From the NCBI GenBank assembly GCA_964017235.1, contig OZ024928.1, positions 87,477,566 through 87,541,565 on the forward strand: a DNA stretch of 64,000 bases, read 5' to 3'. The translations under genes were made by a program, and so were the position numbers. Below are positions 35,201 to 41,400 of the stretch, in pieces. Numbering within the stretch: position 1 is the first letter of the stretch; each line of letters opens with the position of its first letter. Origin of the DNA: Sabellastarte sp. h YS-2021. Its lineage: Eukaryota; Annelida; Polychaeta; Sabellida; Sabellidae. Under the pieces are notes generated by a model. The model saw only the letters and a list, made by a program, of their open reading frames with translations. It was not told the DNA's origin and ran no database searches.

Positions 35201-36583
35201 ATACATGTGGACCTTTTCTATCTCTTTAACTGCCAAATTATGATCACTTGTACTGTTTCTTTGTCATTCTTGACATAATTTTTGATCATATTTTTACCTC
35301 ACATCATGCTGGAAATGGACTGCAAATGAGCAGTACCTAAGTTACAAAAGACAAGCCGGCTACATATTACGACAGGCCTGCAAGTGATAATGACAAGCCT
35401 GGAAGGGTTACAGACAAGCCTGGAAGTGTAACCGACAGGCCCTTATGTTAACTGACAGGCCTTTTGCCAGGTGGATGAAATTAGGGTCGGAGGATGGGAT
35501 CAAGTGAAGAGAGAGGCGCATTCAGTCGAAACGCCACTAAAACATGGGTCGAGGGGGGAGATCTTCCGTCGGTTTGCCGAGCGGCGCCTCTATCTTCACT
35601 TGTCCGGGGTCGGATACAAGGGTCGGCAACTGACTCTCTTCAACAGGCCGGGAAACTACAACCGACCATAACCGAGCATGTAAACATTGGTCCTGACTCT
35701 CCAAAAATGCATAGTTACCGGCCTGTTGGCTACAGTGGAACACCTGTATAAAGCAATGTGTACTTATTATTGTCTGATACACAATTTCCTTTCGAGGCTA
35801 AGACAATTATAAATCTTTATGAATCCTTCCTCTTTCTAAATGCAAATACTTACCTCGTGTATTAACATACTCTTTTAAAAAGCCACATTCTGTTACTTTA
35901 GCTGCTGTGGTGCCCACATCTCAATGCAAGGATTTGATCTACTTGTGGTTTTAGTTTTCAGACAGACTTTCATGATTAATTTTACAGACTTCTGAGAATT
36001 TTGAAATTTAGACGTCCAATACATATAATGTACAAAGATTTCTGAGAATTTAGAGCAACATCCACTATGTTTTCCAAATTCCAAAAGATGTGTGTGCCAG
36101 TAAGGCTAAACTGAAGTATTATTATGCTGCCAAGAAACGTGGTTGAAACATTGACTTTGCACAAGTCAAGATGATCAAAAATAAATGATTAAACTATATG
36201 ATTACATACTTTTCTGTTTACAAATATTGATATTGTATGTAATTTTCTCCAGCTTACGGCAGATAGCATTCCACTGGAAGTATTCCACATTTGACGGATT
36301 AAACAGTGTCAACTACACCTTAATGTCAGAGGGAAAAGAACACCTCTACACCCACATAGTGGTAAGGCTACCAGGCCCAAAGGATACATCTGAAGCTAAG
36401 AAGTTTCTAAAGGAGCGACAGTCAGTATTCAGAAAGCTTTTTATGAAAGACACCGAACTCAGGAAAAAGGTCTATCAATCTATAAAGAAGATTAGACATG
36501 AAATGAGGAACTATAATCCACCAAAAAGAGAGGGTTCATCGAAAGAAGATTCAGATGACAAAAAAGATGCAGGTAGCAGTTGA
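11009..36583 (+). CDS. Beta-1,4-galactosyltransferase-like Golgi enzyme, copy A (six exons)
   Basis: Exons: 11009-11258, 25838-26076, 29999-30186, 31209-31331, 31524-31628 and 36253-36583. All introns are GT..AG and the phases (1,0,2,2,2) join into a 411-aa protein. Residues 8-23 form a single membrane anchor after a basic N-terminus, as in type II Golgi proteins. GT7 motifs follow: VIPYRDR (128-134), the metal-binding FHDVDL (193-198), the acceptor-site FGWGGEDDD (255-263) and M287/H290, which match the Mn ligands of B4GALT1. Y232 matches the Tyr that favours UDP-Gal over UDP-GalNAc. The predicted reaction is transfer of Gal to terminal GlcNAc on glycoproteins in the Golgi lumen. After DGLNS (316-320) the protein runs on about 90 residues into a Lys/Arg/Glu-rich tail not found in vertebrate B4GALT1. 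Exon 1 is assigned by topology and phase across a 14.6-kb intron, so it is the least certain part. Confidence 0.87.
11272..11320. repeat. (TGAT)n microsatellite
   Basis: TTGA/TGAT units run almost unbroken just inside intron 1. Confidence 0.8.
11321..11689. other. Intron 1 sequence, no feature recognised
   Basis: No coding or repeat signature is seen before the foldback element. Confidence 0.4.
11690..12730. mobile_element. Foldback element with two interleaved inverted repeats
   Basis: Block P (about 11695-11885) reappears inverted at about 12225-12395, and block Q (about 11886-12200) reappears inverted at about 12396-12720, giving the order P-Q-P'-Q'. The outer ends match as an inverted repeat around AAAGCTTCTCTTACATCCCA and its complement with GATGGGATGTAAGAG. 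ORFs on both strands are by-products of the repeats. It lies in intron 1. It is probably a non-autonomous DNA element, perhaps two nested related copies. Confidence 0.72.
12878..12958. repeat. Short inverted repeat
   Basis: GGCCGTTTCAAAACGACC is followed about 45 bases later by an imperfect inverse (GGTCGTGTGTTTTGAAACGGCC), which could form a stem-loop. It may be a very small MITE. Confidence 0.55.
13200..13220. repeat. Poly-C tract
   Basis: A run of C broken by one T, next to the LINE remnant. Confidence 0.8.
13263..14245 (-). mobile_element. LINE reverse-transcriptase remnant, downstream half
   Basis: The minus strand encodes, in order, AFIDAEKAFDWFNR (RT catalytic block A), NWEIKFNCSKSQVTHSR, YLGLVFKEHIDIGNHL, PILDYSAGVWGHK, KSVQNKAMKFF and a C-terminal piece (WFSEVKNTFDIF, DLKEYETYIY, RLKTYYTFEDTY). 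This order and these motifs are those of an animal LINE polymerase. Stops and frameshifts show it is dead. The fragment stops sharply at 14245 where the Ngaro-type element begins, and the upstream half resumes at 20603. Confidence 0.85.
14246..14448 (+). repeat. Ngaro element 1 split direct repeat A1
   Basis: It starts TGTACAGCACGGACTG and ends AACAAGTATTTA. No difference from 19658-19860 was seen on reading. It probably contains the promoter, since gag starts 54 bp later. Confidence 0.92.
14503..15717 (+). CDS. Gag-like protein of Ngaro element 1
   Basis: A 404-aa intact ORF. The first 30 residues are basic (APSMARKKVTASARAR). Residues about 75-100 include a short helical segment (LSMLTELSESNRALLTRIER), likely a coiled coil. 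A central block (LTLPQWVVGQL ... LPWAAVRSAW ... LEEGNLAWRD) is shared with the Gag ORFs of the other two Ngaro-type elements in this window and is probably the capsid-like domain. Near the C-terminus is a Cys/His cluster, C-x7-C followed by H...C-x2-C...H...C (CRFFNEGVCSHD, CSFCDKQG), probably an RNA-binding zinc knuckle. The ATG at 14503 is the first in frame after A1. It should package element RNA in cytoplasmic particles. Confidence 0.85.
   Translation: MPSSKKAPSMARKKVTASARARISTRKIRKDTHKDLNESYIQATLQPQVSTMPSNSNQDPDPRSTDSSNAILSMLTELSESNRALLTRIERVEQKQSAVTYGSQTPPRLHATERFPHIPAHTVGREDRQQQVHLAPFNATSQQINNEACQDLRQRIIPEAMGSAQAAATATTQFEVQNDGVLPRLETLRQIPSVSNTVSTLLGAYEEQARTSLQGRQPRKSGRYNSEEVVQSAPEFRWPNEGYHAPGGKKRVIYDELTLPQWVVGQLTNIYHMKDQTTARNALLQVILAMKDATSLPWAAVRSAWATSMHDLEEGNLAWRDTTQWSINRLNASQISMSGTQANQQNQAKKTCRFFNEGVCSHDSSHGNYKHVCSFCDKQGKTAAHPESKCFQKLKSKDKQAAVS
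15804..17711 (+). CDS. Reverse transcriptase ORF of Ngaro element 1 (N-terminal region and RT), ends at a frameshift
   Basis: A 635-aa ORF starting 86 bp after gag in another frame. The first 330 or so residues have no recognised domain. The RT follows: RPKDNGKRRVILDLSFPKG, then block A KIDIARAFRNLRV with its first catalytic Asp, and YIDDFIMI (YIDD at 588-591) as the active-site pair. The frame closes at 17711 just before the RT connection. The RT sequence continues in the -1-shifted frame (LGITIDLDNN) after a seven-C run at 17677-17683, so a single C appears to be missing. This could be a real mutation, a sequencing or assembly error in the homopolymer, or less likely a programmed shift. Confidence 0.85.
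   Translation: MLLLEPKDCNLTLDSNCKASQPWAEYQEQLWSLFYQDCNFVNSFNDISQVTCVNTSDVMYVCDPVVGNQLCGTVGEYPDYGSLSNGDGPSHGSQNDRIMSMNLPNHEHYLASKTIIGHNINYQKPQPVRQPHNCTPQVGAHICQYSWPQECSTRWCTVQFMNKYWADTEVNTSLVFISDGDSFQKFCFWNQKVGSNEIMISECKGEALGFLQVSHTVQILINFNVCHDSNPRLAFDNFVKDCNSKNLGFQSYSEHMCHIIDAMIEQIDENTSNDATGRQTVMGAVESTAVRRHISPDHICHQFDASPDVVIRDFHDQNKTRGFLAHTSMEFKFIGPDRGPPPTTTTLPDYIHMATVIQATGLPNYKLARFPIHSGLNIQAWRHHLKGYYNKKLLEYLTYGFPLSLHTDTCLNNTSVANHYSAKQFPADIKLYLDKEISLGAILGPFPDITFQKFHCSPLLTRPKDNGKRRVILDLSFPKGASVNDAVHRDAFDGTPFTLKFSTVDDILQGIKSSKARVLLSKIDIARAFRNLRVDPVDAFRFGIHWGGQHFLDVAAAFGWLHGTASFQMVSDAILYIMRQVNCSIFAYIDDFIMISPENDAERHFHKLHDLFSDLGLPINQDKVTPPLGSSLVWA
17684..18496 (+). CDS. RT C-terminus and RNase H of Ngaro element 1
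   Basis: The continuation of the preceding ORF in the next frame, with no ATG of its own at the join. It starts with the RT thumb/connection (LGITID, KKQFQSLLGKLLYLHKCIKPAR) and runs into an RNase H domain: IDACLTGVGGVW (first Asp), HLEMINVLIALRVW (Glu), FSCDNLAVVQVV (Asp) and KNIIADSLSR (final Asp). All four acidic positions are present, so the domain looks catalytically complete. It removes element RNA from the RNA-DNA hybrid. It overlaps the YR frame by about 19 bases. Confidence 0.85.
   Translation, partial: TRVLTCLGITIDLDNNSLSIEKSKMDQILEECILVSKKHTLTKKQFQSLLGKLLYLHKCIKPARIFVNRILAVFRDNSHKNRIKLTKDFHKDIGWFTNFLPFFSGSTKIFKEEVSAINSLHIDACLTGVGGVWNSRVYAAPIPTFVGLNLSIAHLEMINVLIALRVWAPLWAQSTVKFSCDNLAVVQVVTSGKTKDSFLNACLRNIWLVTATHDINLLIEHIEGKKNIIADSLSRIFSQKGISDNMYHHLSHNFTWDKVPIHFFDLNLHI
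18478..19482 (+). CDS. Tyrosine recombinase of Ngaro element 1
   Basis: The frame opens after a stop at 18475-18477 and is uninterrupted to 19482. The N-terminal core-binding part starts at AYRPGTIQAQKTHFKTF. The catalytic part has the box I Arg in FYAFFRLSNIAP, HTFRRSGATFAF (H-x-x-R), the W of HGLWRSSS and the nucleophile Tyr in VWTYL. It should integrate the circular cDNA. There is no ATG before the catalytic domain: the first in-frame Met is in IRTMYAIS, at about base 18868. The ORF overlaps the RNase H ORF in the -1 frame, so expression must use frameshifting, a non-ATG start, splicing or reinitiation. Confidence 0.85.
   Translation, partial: PQSSYIISGSSQDPQGLLSLAWQRVLGAYRPGTIQAQKTHFKTFLSVLVFYDLPIEVSARNLLIFLEFLARNSISPRVVRNYFSSISSLSKFFNLDTRDLSHPAVTRFLRGLSISSPFRPTPRGIFDIRTMYAISKACDSLGDPPLFRAIFLVAFYAFFRLSNIAPHSARQFSKDRHFLRQDLMFHPPGAHLLVKWAKNLQDSNSFHIVQLPMVDNFFLCPVKALQTLLRSRPLPPHAPLFAQSRPPYHQIIDTQVRDALRSILASLNISPTGHGFHTFRRSGATFAFDNNVPLQNIMAHGLWRSSSVWTYLQNASQAPSIIPSTFASVIPSFF
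19490..19575 (+). repeat. Ngaro element 1 split direct repeat B1
   Basis: 86 bp, starting TGGTGGTTTTAAAAATTTTC and ending ACTTGTAAAA, identical on reading to 20517-20602. It begins seven bases after the YR stop codon. Confidence 0.92.
19658..19860 (+). repeat. Ngaro element 1 split direct repeat A2
   Basis: A 203-bp copy of A1. It lies 82 bp after B1 rather than directly against it. Confidence 0.92.
19971..20339 (+). repeat. Imperfectly duplicated hairpin block in the A2-B2 spacer
   Basis: About 19971-20079 and 20235-20339 are diverged direct copies, sharing TGACCC, GGGAG, TCTCC, GATGTGGGCT-like and TGACCCTGGCTCCCCCTCTC segments. Each copy starts with a stem-loop: CCCTCATG/CATGAGGG at 19974-19997 (8-bp stem, loop with TCCCG) and CCCTTG/CAAGGG at 20238-20262 (6-bp stem, again with TCCCG in the loop). 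The stems differ by paired changes, which suggests selection for structure in the RNA 3' region. Confidence 0.6.
20517..20602 (+). repeat. Ngaro element 1 split direct repeat B2 (3' end of element)
   Basis: Copy of B1. Its end at 20602 abuts LINE sequence that continues the LINE broken at 14245. Confidence 0.92.
20603..21513 (-). mobile_element. LINE reverse-transcriptase remnant, upstream half
   Basis: Read on the minus strand towards 20603, the translation gives MAFWNTELDDL, KVYRRKKRKFS, QYRSISLRSTVYKLFTSIIN and, after a frameshift, NGVRLNRNYEDNICVLLN. These match the pre-RT and first RT blocks of animal LINEs (NYRGISL..YK..SILN, then NGFR..CEDHIF). They precede the AFIDAEKAFDW block found at 14.2 kb on the other side of Ngaro element 1, so one LINE was split by that insertion. 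The piece from 21229 to 21513 is open on the minus strand but not clearly LINE. Confidence 0.75.
21514..23063. other. Intron 1 sequence, no feature recognised
   Basis: AT-rich, no coding signal. Around 22860-22900 a GGTTCAAACCC-type motif could be a decayed tRNA-SINE box B. Confidence 0.4.
23069..24512. mobile_element. Foldback element: near-perfect giant hairpin of 21-22-bp units
   Basis: The ends are inverted (GGAAGCTCTGGACTGCCAAAG and CTTTGGCAGTTCAGAGCTTCC) and flanked by TACTA on both sides (23064-23068 and 24513-24517), a likely 5-bp target duplication. Almost the whole 1.44 kb consists of degenerate units such as GTTAGCTAACTTGAATATA. The left half carries them in one orientation and the right half in the opposite one, with the turn near 23.69 kb. 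There is no coding capacity. The transcript of intron 1 would contain an RNA hairpin with arms of about 700 bases. Confidence 0.85.
24518..25201. other. Intron 1 sequence with T-rich low complexity
   Basis: A TTTAT/T-rich run and a short G run lie at about 24550-24612. No gene is seen. Confidence 0.5.
25202..25722. mobile_element. MITE-like element with CCCCAGTCA ends
   Basis: The ends are imperfect inverted repeats about 38 bp long (ACCCCAGTCA..., with CCGCGGTTA near the inner edge, and its complement at 25683-25722). The inner part has a second related inverted motif around GGTTATAC and GTATAACC. No ORF of note. A related diverged copy is at about 46604-46745. Superfamily not assigned. Confidence 0.6.
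25838..26076 (+). CDS. B4GALT copy A exon 2: start of catalytic domain
   Basis: The acceptor is CTACAG before 25838. The exon encodes EGGSWAPCDCVPDSKLAVV and VIPYRDRDIHLRVLL, the conserved entry to the GT7 fold, and ends FVIEQ at a GTTGGT donor in phase 0. The intron position after IEQ is the same as in vertebrate B4GALT1. Confidence 0.9.
26205..28498. mobile_element. Foldback element with ACTTATTTTGTA-repeat arms
   Basis: The left arm (26205 to about 26515) and right arm (about 28085-28498) are long inverted copies. Both begin with CGTGTAACAACTTATTTTG at the outer edge and share internal segments such as AAACGGTGCGCAGAATTTTG and TTTAATCCTTACTGTATTC. The right arm has an extra internal stretch of about 90 bp. 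Short units containing ACTTATTTTGTA are repeated many times. The 1.6-kb centre is non-coding. No clear target duplication was found. It lies in intron 2. Confidence 0.85.
28588..28735 (-). mobile_element. tRNA-derived SINE
   Basis: On the minus strand it starts with a GGTGGCTTAATGGTTAGCAA-like box A region, has a degraded box B (GGGTTCCAGTACC), and ends in the AACCTGTCCTGATATG...GTAAAACCC tail shared with other copies in the window. It is a decayed Pol III retroposon, not a tRNA gene. Confidence 0.75.
28736..29998. other. Intron 2 sequence, no gene recognised
   Basis: The open frame at 29252-29620 (122 aa) has no recognisable domain, and its context is intronic. I do not call it a gene. Confidence 0.45.
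29999..30186 (+). CDS. B4GALT copy A exon 3: DVD metal-binding exon
   Basis: The acceptor is TTGCAG and the donor GTATGT, phases 0 and 2. It encodes GGDEVFNRAALLNVG, then FDCFIFHDVDLVP with the two metal/donor-binding Asp residues (195, 197), and QPRHLAVAINKFHY. This is the most strongly conserved exon, and its paralog is at 53074-53248 on the minus strand. Confidence 0.93.
30187..31208. other. Intron 3
   Basis: No gene. A segment near 30640-30698 (GAAAAAGATATCATGCAAAT) is shared with about 13710-13765, a short dispersed repeat. Confidence 0.5.
31209..31331 (+). CDS. B4GALT copy A exon 4: GWGGEDDD exon
   Basis: 123 nt with phase 2 at both ends. It encodes LPYSFYCGGALAVH and TNVMFGWGGEDDDTYA. 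The Tyr in SFYCGG occupies the donor-selectivity position, and EDDD forms the acceptor GlcNAc site in the family. Exon length is identical to its paralog at 51147-51269. Confidence 0.94.
31524..31628 (+). CDS. B4GALT copy A exon 5
   Basis: It encodes FRSHGFELDRYSRKIG and YKMIKHKRDEGNP. Met and His of M-x-x-H match the Mn ligands of B4GALT1. It is flanked by TTTTCAG and GTAAGC splice sites in phase 2. Confidence 0.9.
31974..32190. mobile_element. Nested 217-bp MITE with TA duplication
   Basis: The terminal inverted repeats, about 48 bp, begin GTGGTGGTGGACCAA and include CACGCCCGGGTACCAATTCA. TA flanks both ends (31972-31973, 32191-32192), as in Tc1/mariner-type insertions. It interrupts the left arm of the foldback element, so it is the younger insertion. 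Confidence 0.8.
32474..32880 (-). pseudogene. Tyrosine-recombinase (DIRS/Crypton-like) gene fragment
   Basis: On the minus strand, 32880-32698 encodes VAPVVIPTLAPTRDESLMAD followed by LCPVRALHYYVDRT. After a small frameshift, 32689-32474 encodes VFVSFKKGFNKDMPSAI, IKQTVILCY, AFQSGVSLEKLSSACHCKSH. These match the C-terminal half of integrase-like recombinases found in many invertebrate and vertebrate DIRS/Crypton-like genes, where the final H-x-K/W-x-S-H block precedes the Tyr. The HxxR region has been deleted between TVILCYDFSDQ and AFQSGVS. Further upstream, at about 33300-33150, an Asp-rich segment and SQLAKSLSSYLQMSGRVER may be the N-terminus of the same dead gene. Confidence 0.65.
34250..35742. 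mobile_element. Foldback-like element with GACAAGCC-repeat arms
   Basis: The outer parts carry many GACAAGCC/GACAGGCC units in matching inverted context (about 34375-34530 and 35350-35460), with end sequences TTCACTGGTACAGCC and GGCTACAGTGGAA. An inner inverted pair of about 95 bp (about 34573-34666 and 34961-35050: GAGGATCAAGTGTCGACCAAT...GGATCCCATCACGTGAC) flanks a 300-bp AT-rich loop. No ORF. It lies in intron 5. End points are approximate. Confidence 0.65.
36253..36583 (+). CDS. B4GALT copy A exon 6: C-terminal domain end and basic tail
   Basis: The acceptor is TTCTCCAG. FHWKYSTFDGLNSVNYTL is the family's DGLNS block, followed by LYTHIVVRLPGP, which matches the final beta strand of GT7 enzymes. 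About 60 more residues follow, rich in Lys, Arg and Glu, ending KKDAGSS and a TGA at 36581. Vertebrate B4GALT1 stops soon after the final strand, so this tail is an addition. The paralog exon at 49801-49996 has a shorter tail. Confidence 0.92.
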
Positions 36584-36826
36584 ATAATGGTGAACCTTCA
36601 AAAAGAATTACGTATAATGAATTGCTACTTATAATATGTAATATGCTGGAGTCCTCCATACTGTGTTCCAAACAAAATGTATTTAAGACTTATTACTATG
36701 AAATGGTAACAGTTGGCATGATTTCTGTATCATAAAGATAAATAATGGTGCAAATGATATTTGGGAGATCACAAAGACATCTTGATGAAGTAATGTTGGT
36801 TTCATTATGAATCGATATAAAATATG

Positions 36827-36832
36827 AATAAA
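36827..36832 (+). terminator. Possible polyadenylation signal of B4GALT copy A
   Basis: AATAAA lies 244 bases after the stop codon, in an A-rich context. It is the first clear canonical hexamer downstream. Confidence 0.45.
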
Positions 36833-37238
36833 AATCAAGATAAAGATTAGTACACAATATGATATTGACAAGCACATGATATTGCTTAGAAGGTAATATT
36901 GTTAATAGGAGACTGTAGTGCAAATGCACAACGTGAACTGATTACCCCAAGGTAAAAATTGCTTACATTAGTTAATTAAAGAGCTGTTACAGATAGCCTA
37001 CAGTTTCACAGAGTACCAAACCTTTGTGTTTTGTACTTAAATTTATTCTAAGGTTAAATGTTTTGCGATGTACAAAACATGTGTAAGATGATTTACTAAA
37101 CTTATGAACATTCATAACAAGGGACAGTGGCATATTACCCACAGAACTTGTCAACTACAACATTTGGAAGGCACAGGCCCTTGTCCAGCATAATTAATAG
37201 TAGAAATAATTTGATTAACATCCTCTAATGCGCTGGAC

Positions 37239-37395
37239 GGTTCCCGGTGGCCTAGTGATTAGCAAGTTTAGCATCCAATCACAGGCTGCCACCTTGGTGT
37301 AGGTTCGACTCCCACAAGTGGCAATGCTGAGAACCTGTCCCAATATGACTCTGACTGTTGAACTGGGCGTAAAACCCCAACTTTGACCTTTGATC
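37239..37395 (+). mobile_element. tRNA-derived SINE
   Basis: A GGTGGCCTAGTGATTAGCAA box A and GGTTCGACTCC box B are followed by the tail AACCTGTCCCAATATGACTC and GGGCGTAAAACCCCAACTTT. It is the best-preserved of the SINE copies here. The internal Pol III promoter is recognisable, but there is no tRNA cloverleaf to speak of. Confidence 0.82.
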
Positions 37396-37498
37396 TAATG
37401 TGCTAAAATCCCCCACAAAGGGACAGCCCTAAACGTAGTGGATCATAACCCGGCAAGTTCCCTCTAGGGAAGGATGACTGTGATGGTGGGTAAGCTAG

Positions 37499-37650
37499 TC
37501 AAAACAGATAAGTCTTGAGTTGGCTTCTAAAGCTTGAACTGGCCTGTTGTGATCTGATACTAATTGGGAGTCTGTTCAATTCCACCCGTACAGCTGCGGC
37601 AAAACCATGCCTTCCTATTGCCCTTCTGGGAAGGACTGAATCCAGAAAAG
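37499..37650 (-). mobile_element. LINE 3' fragment (CR1/L2-like)
   Basis: The minus strand encodes SVLPRRAIGRHGFAAAVRVE, LNRLPISIRS and FRSQLKTYLF followed by a stop, the usual C-terminal signature of CR1/L2-type LINE proteins. A related fragment is at 51586-51777. It abuts the following repeat. Confidence 0.75.
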
Positions 37651-37654
37651 AGTT

Positions 37655-38457
37655 TTTTGTTTTGCAAATGTTTGATAAGAAACGTTTGGCAAAGGTTAAA
37701 AAATGATGGGTACGAAAACCAGTTATAATAGAATGTTTTAAAAACATTTTGTGTATACCGTTTTTGTGTATATCATATTTCATGATAAATGTTAGAAAAA
37801 ACAGTACAAATGAACATAATAATGTCTGAATAATAATGGGGTCAAAAGTCAAATTCAATATCTTTTAAGATTGCTCACTATTGAAAATATTATTTTTATG
37901 ATGAAAATTGTAAAATAGTGGCTTAAAAATTGTGCAGCTATTCAATTCTTACTTTTAGTGATTGCATGTGGGGCAATTTTTGACAAAGTCCTCTGAAATC
38001 CCCTATTATTGCTCACTGCCATCTTTGTTTGAACATGTTTGAAGGTGAAGCTTAAAAGAGCATTCTGAATATGGGTTTAAAAACATTTTTGATAGAATGT
38101 TTTTAAAACATTTGATCAAGAATGTTTTAAACATTCTGTGTGTACTGTTTATAAACCATTTCATGATGAATGTTTGAAAAATATTTCCAGCATAACCTTA
38201 ATTTCTTTAGCTATTTTATAAATCTTTAAAAATGTTTCCAGTCAAACCTAGCTTCTTGAGTTATTTTATAAATGTTTAATAAACGTTTTCAGCAAAAATG
38301 TTTGTATATAGAATGTTTATAAAACGTTTTTCAAACATTACAGTGTAAACATTTACTTGGAAACATTTAGAAAACCATAAGATAGAGTTTAAATAGGTTT
38401 TAAAAACGTTTTGTAAACGTTTCAGCCATTTTAAAACGTTTCAAATGTTTACTGGGG
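37655..38457 (+). mobile_element. MITE-like repeat copy 1 (AACGTTT-rich)
   Basis: About 800 bp aligned along its whole length with 52133-52855, sharing GTTTGATA..AAC, GAATAATAATGGGGTCA, CATGTGGGGCAATTTTTGAC and TTCATGATGA blocks. The right end reads TGTTTACTGG; the matching left end (CCAGTAAACA in copy 2) is lost here next to the LINE fragment. Repeated AAAACGTTT/AAACATTTT motifs fill both ends. It is non-coding. Confidence 0.7.
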
Positions 38458-41400
38458 AAGGAACCGATGATTACAAAAGAACTTGGGGCAGTACTGTTGC
38501 CTTCAGTACACGCAATATTTATTGTAAGTGGCCTGAAGAATGTAATAAGTATTTTAAACCAGCCACTCAGGTTTTTAAATATTGTAATTACTACATACAT
38601 GTTACATAACATTAGGTTAAACAAATATAACAGCCTGATTATCATATTGAAGCATGTTTTTATCACAACACCAGTAAGACAGACTATTTCTTACATCTGT
38701 CAAACGTTAGCAGTAATGTTCCCTGGAGATGAGACTTCCAAAAACAATGTAGTTTATAACATAATAATATGATATCTTTCAGCACTTAACTGCTTTAGTA
38801 TAGCTTAATTTGGTATAGAACCTATTTGAAACAGCCATATTCCTTATGAAAGTATGTTCACACTCTCAGAATTCCAGTGACTAGCATTAATCAAGATTGT
38901 TGACACTAAGACACAGACATGAACTCTCGAACCATGATGTTACAGGTAATCCTAAAGGGCCTGCAACTTCATATTTTGTGACATAGTACACCTTTCCCCG
39001 TGCTTATCTTGAGTGATAAAGGATGACCTGTGACATGAAGATCAATTTTCAAAAGCTTTAAATAATAATAGAAAAAAAATCAACAATGTCTGAGTTCTGG
39101 TAATAATGCCCTTGTTTGTATTTCCCACCACACAAGTGAGTTTTCAATATTAGTAAAATAAAAATACAAAAAGCATCTATTTGTTTAATGATATCTGTCT
39201 AACAATGAATCTTGACTATATATATTAATGCAGTAAAGAAAAATACTAATTAGGTTAAACATATTAAACCATGCAAAATATGAATCATTTGACAACAAAG
39301 CTTATATTTCAAGCCAACTTAAGATTCTTCACAAATTAGCTTCCTCAGGTTCTTCCCAAGGAGCTTTCTATTCACAATACCTTTCACCTACACCACTGTT
39401 TCATCTCGACCCTAACCAATTTTGTAAATACATGGAATTATTCTGATCTAAATTTATGTACATTGATATTGGAAACAAACATACACATGAAAATCCATGT
39501 GATCAGTGATTGGCGGTTAGAAAAGTTTAAATCTAATTACTGGCTCTATCATCTCAGTGGTTGTGGGTTCAAATCCAGCTCATGACGATTGGTCCTTCAC
39601 AGTAAGTATACCTGATACTTATTGTAGAAAAACTTTTAGCTTCTGATATCATCTATGGCTATACCAAAGACCTTTTCAAAATCAATAATTATAAAGCATC
39701 CTTAGTTGGAGAAGCTCCATTTCGAAATTGTTTGAGCAAGCTCGAGATGGGCACGCGATCTTTTGATGACAAGATTGCGCAAGTATCATCTCAAGAGGGC
39801 GCAGATCAGTACTTTGTGCCCAACAGCAGTACTTACATTATACTCTGATATTAATCTGCCAAATTTTCTGACACCTGATAAATGTTACAACCAAGTCTGA
39901 CTAGACCTAGCCTATGGATTTAACAATTCCTGACTCTGTCTTAATATAACATATATTCAAGGATTATCTTGACTAGATACAGAACACAATACATATTGAA
40001 CTTGGAACAACTGATGATAAAAATTGGGAGTCTCTTTGGATCAAATTTACAAACACAAATAGTCCTTTGCATTTATCAATAGAATCCATTCACAGACAAA
40101 TAAAACATCTTTTGAAACCTCCCCCATGTATATAATCTGTCAATAATAATATCCCTCCCAGAGATTTTCATTCAAACAGAAAATGTGTGGCAAAAGATTT
40201 AATCATGTACAAGTTGTTTTTAGAAATGTGTTTTATATGCTGTGTGCTTAATCATTTTGTGTATAAAATACTACGTATCATCTATTGTGATTTACATTGT
40301 GAAAAAAAAAATGAATTTATTTATATAAACAAAGATGAAGTGTCAGAATTAATTAATATGTAGAAGTTAAATATTAATCTTTTTGGAGTGGGGGAGTAGC
40401 TGATGGAATAAATGTATAATTTCTTTATATTTGGATTTTAAGTAATACATCAGCCATTTTGGATAAAAAATCACAAATTTTAAATTGGTATAATAACATA
40501 TTGTGCTGTAATTATTGATATGAAAAAATACTTCAAGCCATGCAAAACTGTATTGCATGAAAAAGTATTAAAAAGGGTCATATACAAGTGTAATTGGGAT
40601 ATCATTTGTAAAAATAATATTTACCATGGAAAAAAGACACAGGTAAATCAGACATTTAAAATAATGCCAATTTTTCCTGATATTTCTCTAATCTAGGAAT
40701 ACTTTATGTTGTATATAAATATATATAATTTTTGATAGTGGCATAGCTATTAGTAAATGATAAATGTATCAGTAACTGAATCCAGCAAGTTACACCCAAA
40801 TACCAATCAATTTATTGAATAGAAGGCCACTTGTAGAATTTACTGAGCAAATATGTAAGCTTTTGAAACAAAGTTTGGACAAAAACAGGAATTATTTGAC
40901 AACTGGTCTGCAATTTCAATACCTGCTATAAAAATATAATGATTCTCTCCCTGGAAACACCAGTCATGTTAAACACAATGTATTAATAACAGATTTTTTA
41001 GATTTCATCTGCATTACTATATTTGGATATAACTTTTAGCAGTAAACATTTTAAACAGTTATAAAGGCAAGGTTATGCAAACTTAATTCCAGATTTTCGA
41101 GGCTATGTATGTCTGATATTTAGTTTAAATTAGATATAATGGTATGCAATGCTCTCTCTGCTATGAACTATTGTTATTAAACCGGATAAAAATGTTAGAA
41201 AAAAAACACAATCCCTTCACATCCAACTTGACCAAAAGAAAAGGTTCCATTAGACAGAAAAATGATTACTTATGTGTGGCTGAACATAAACAAAACAACT
41301 GTTTACAGTAATATATTCATTTTAAACAAGGGAAATGTTTTCCTGGATGGAAAACATTGATATAAAGTAGAATCTATGCAGAGAATTGTTTGTGGATGTA

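Noticed and set aside
37239-37395. tRNA gene
   Set aside because: Box A and box B are present, but there is no cloverleaf, and the shared 3' tail marks a SINE.
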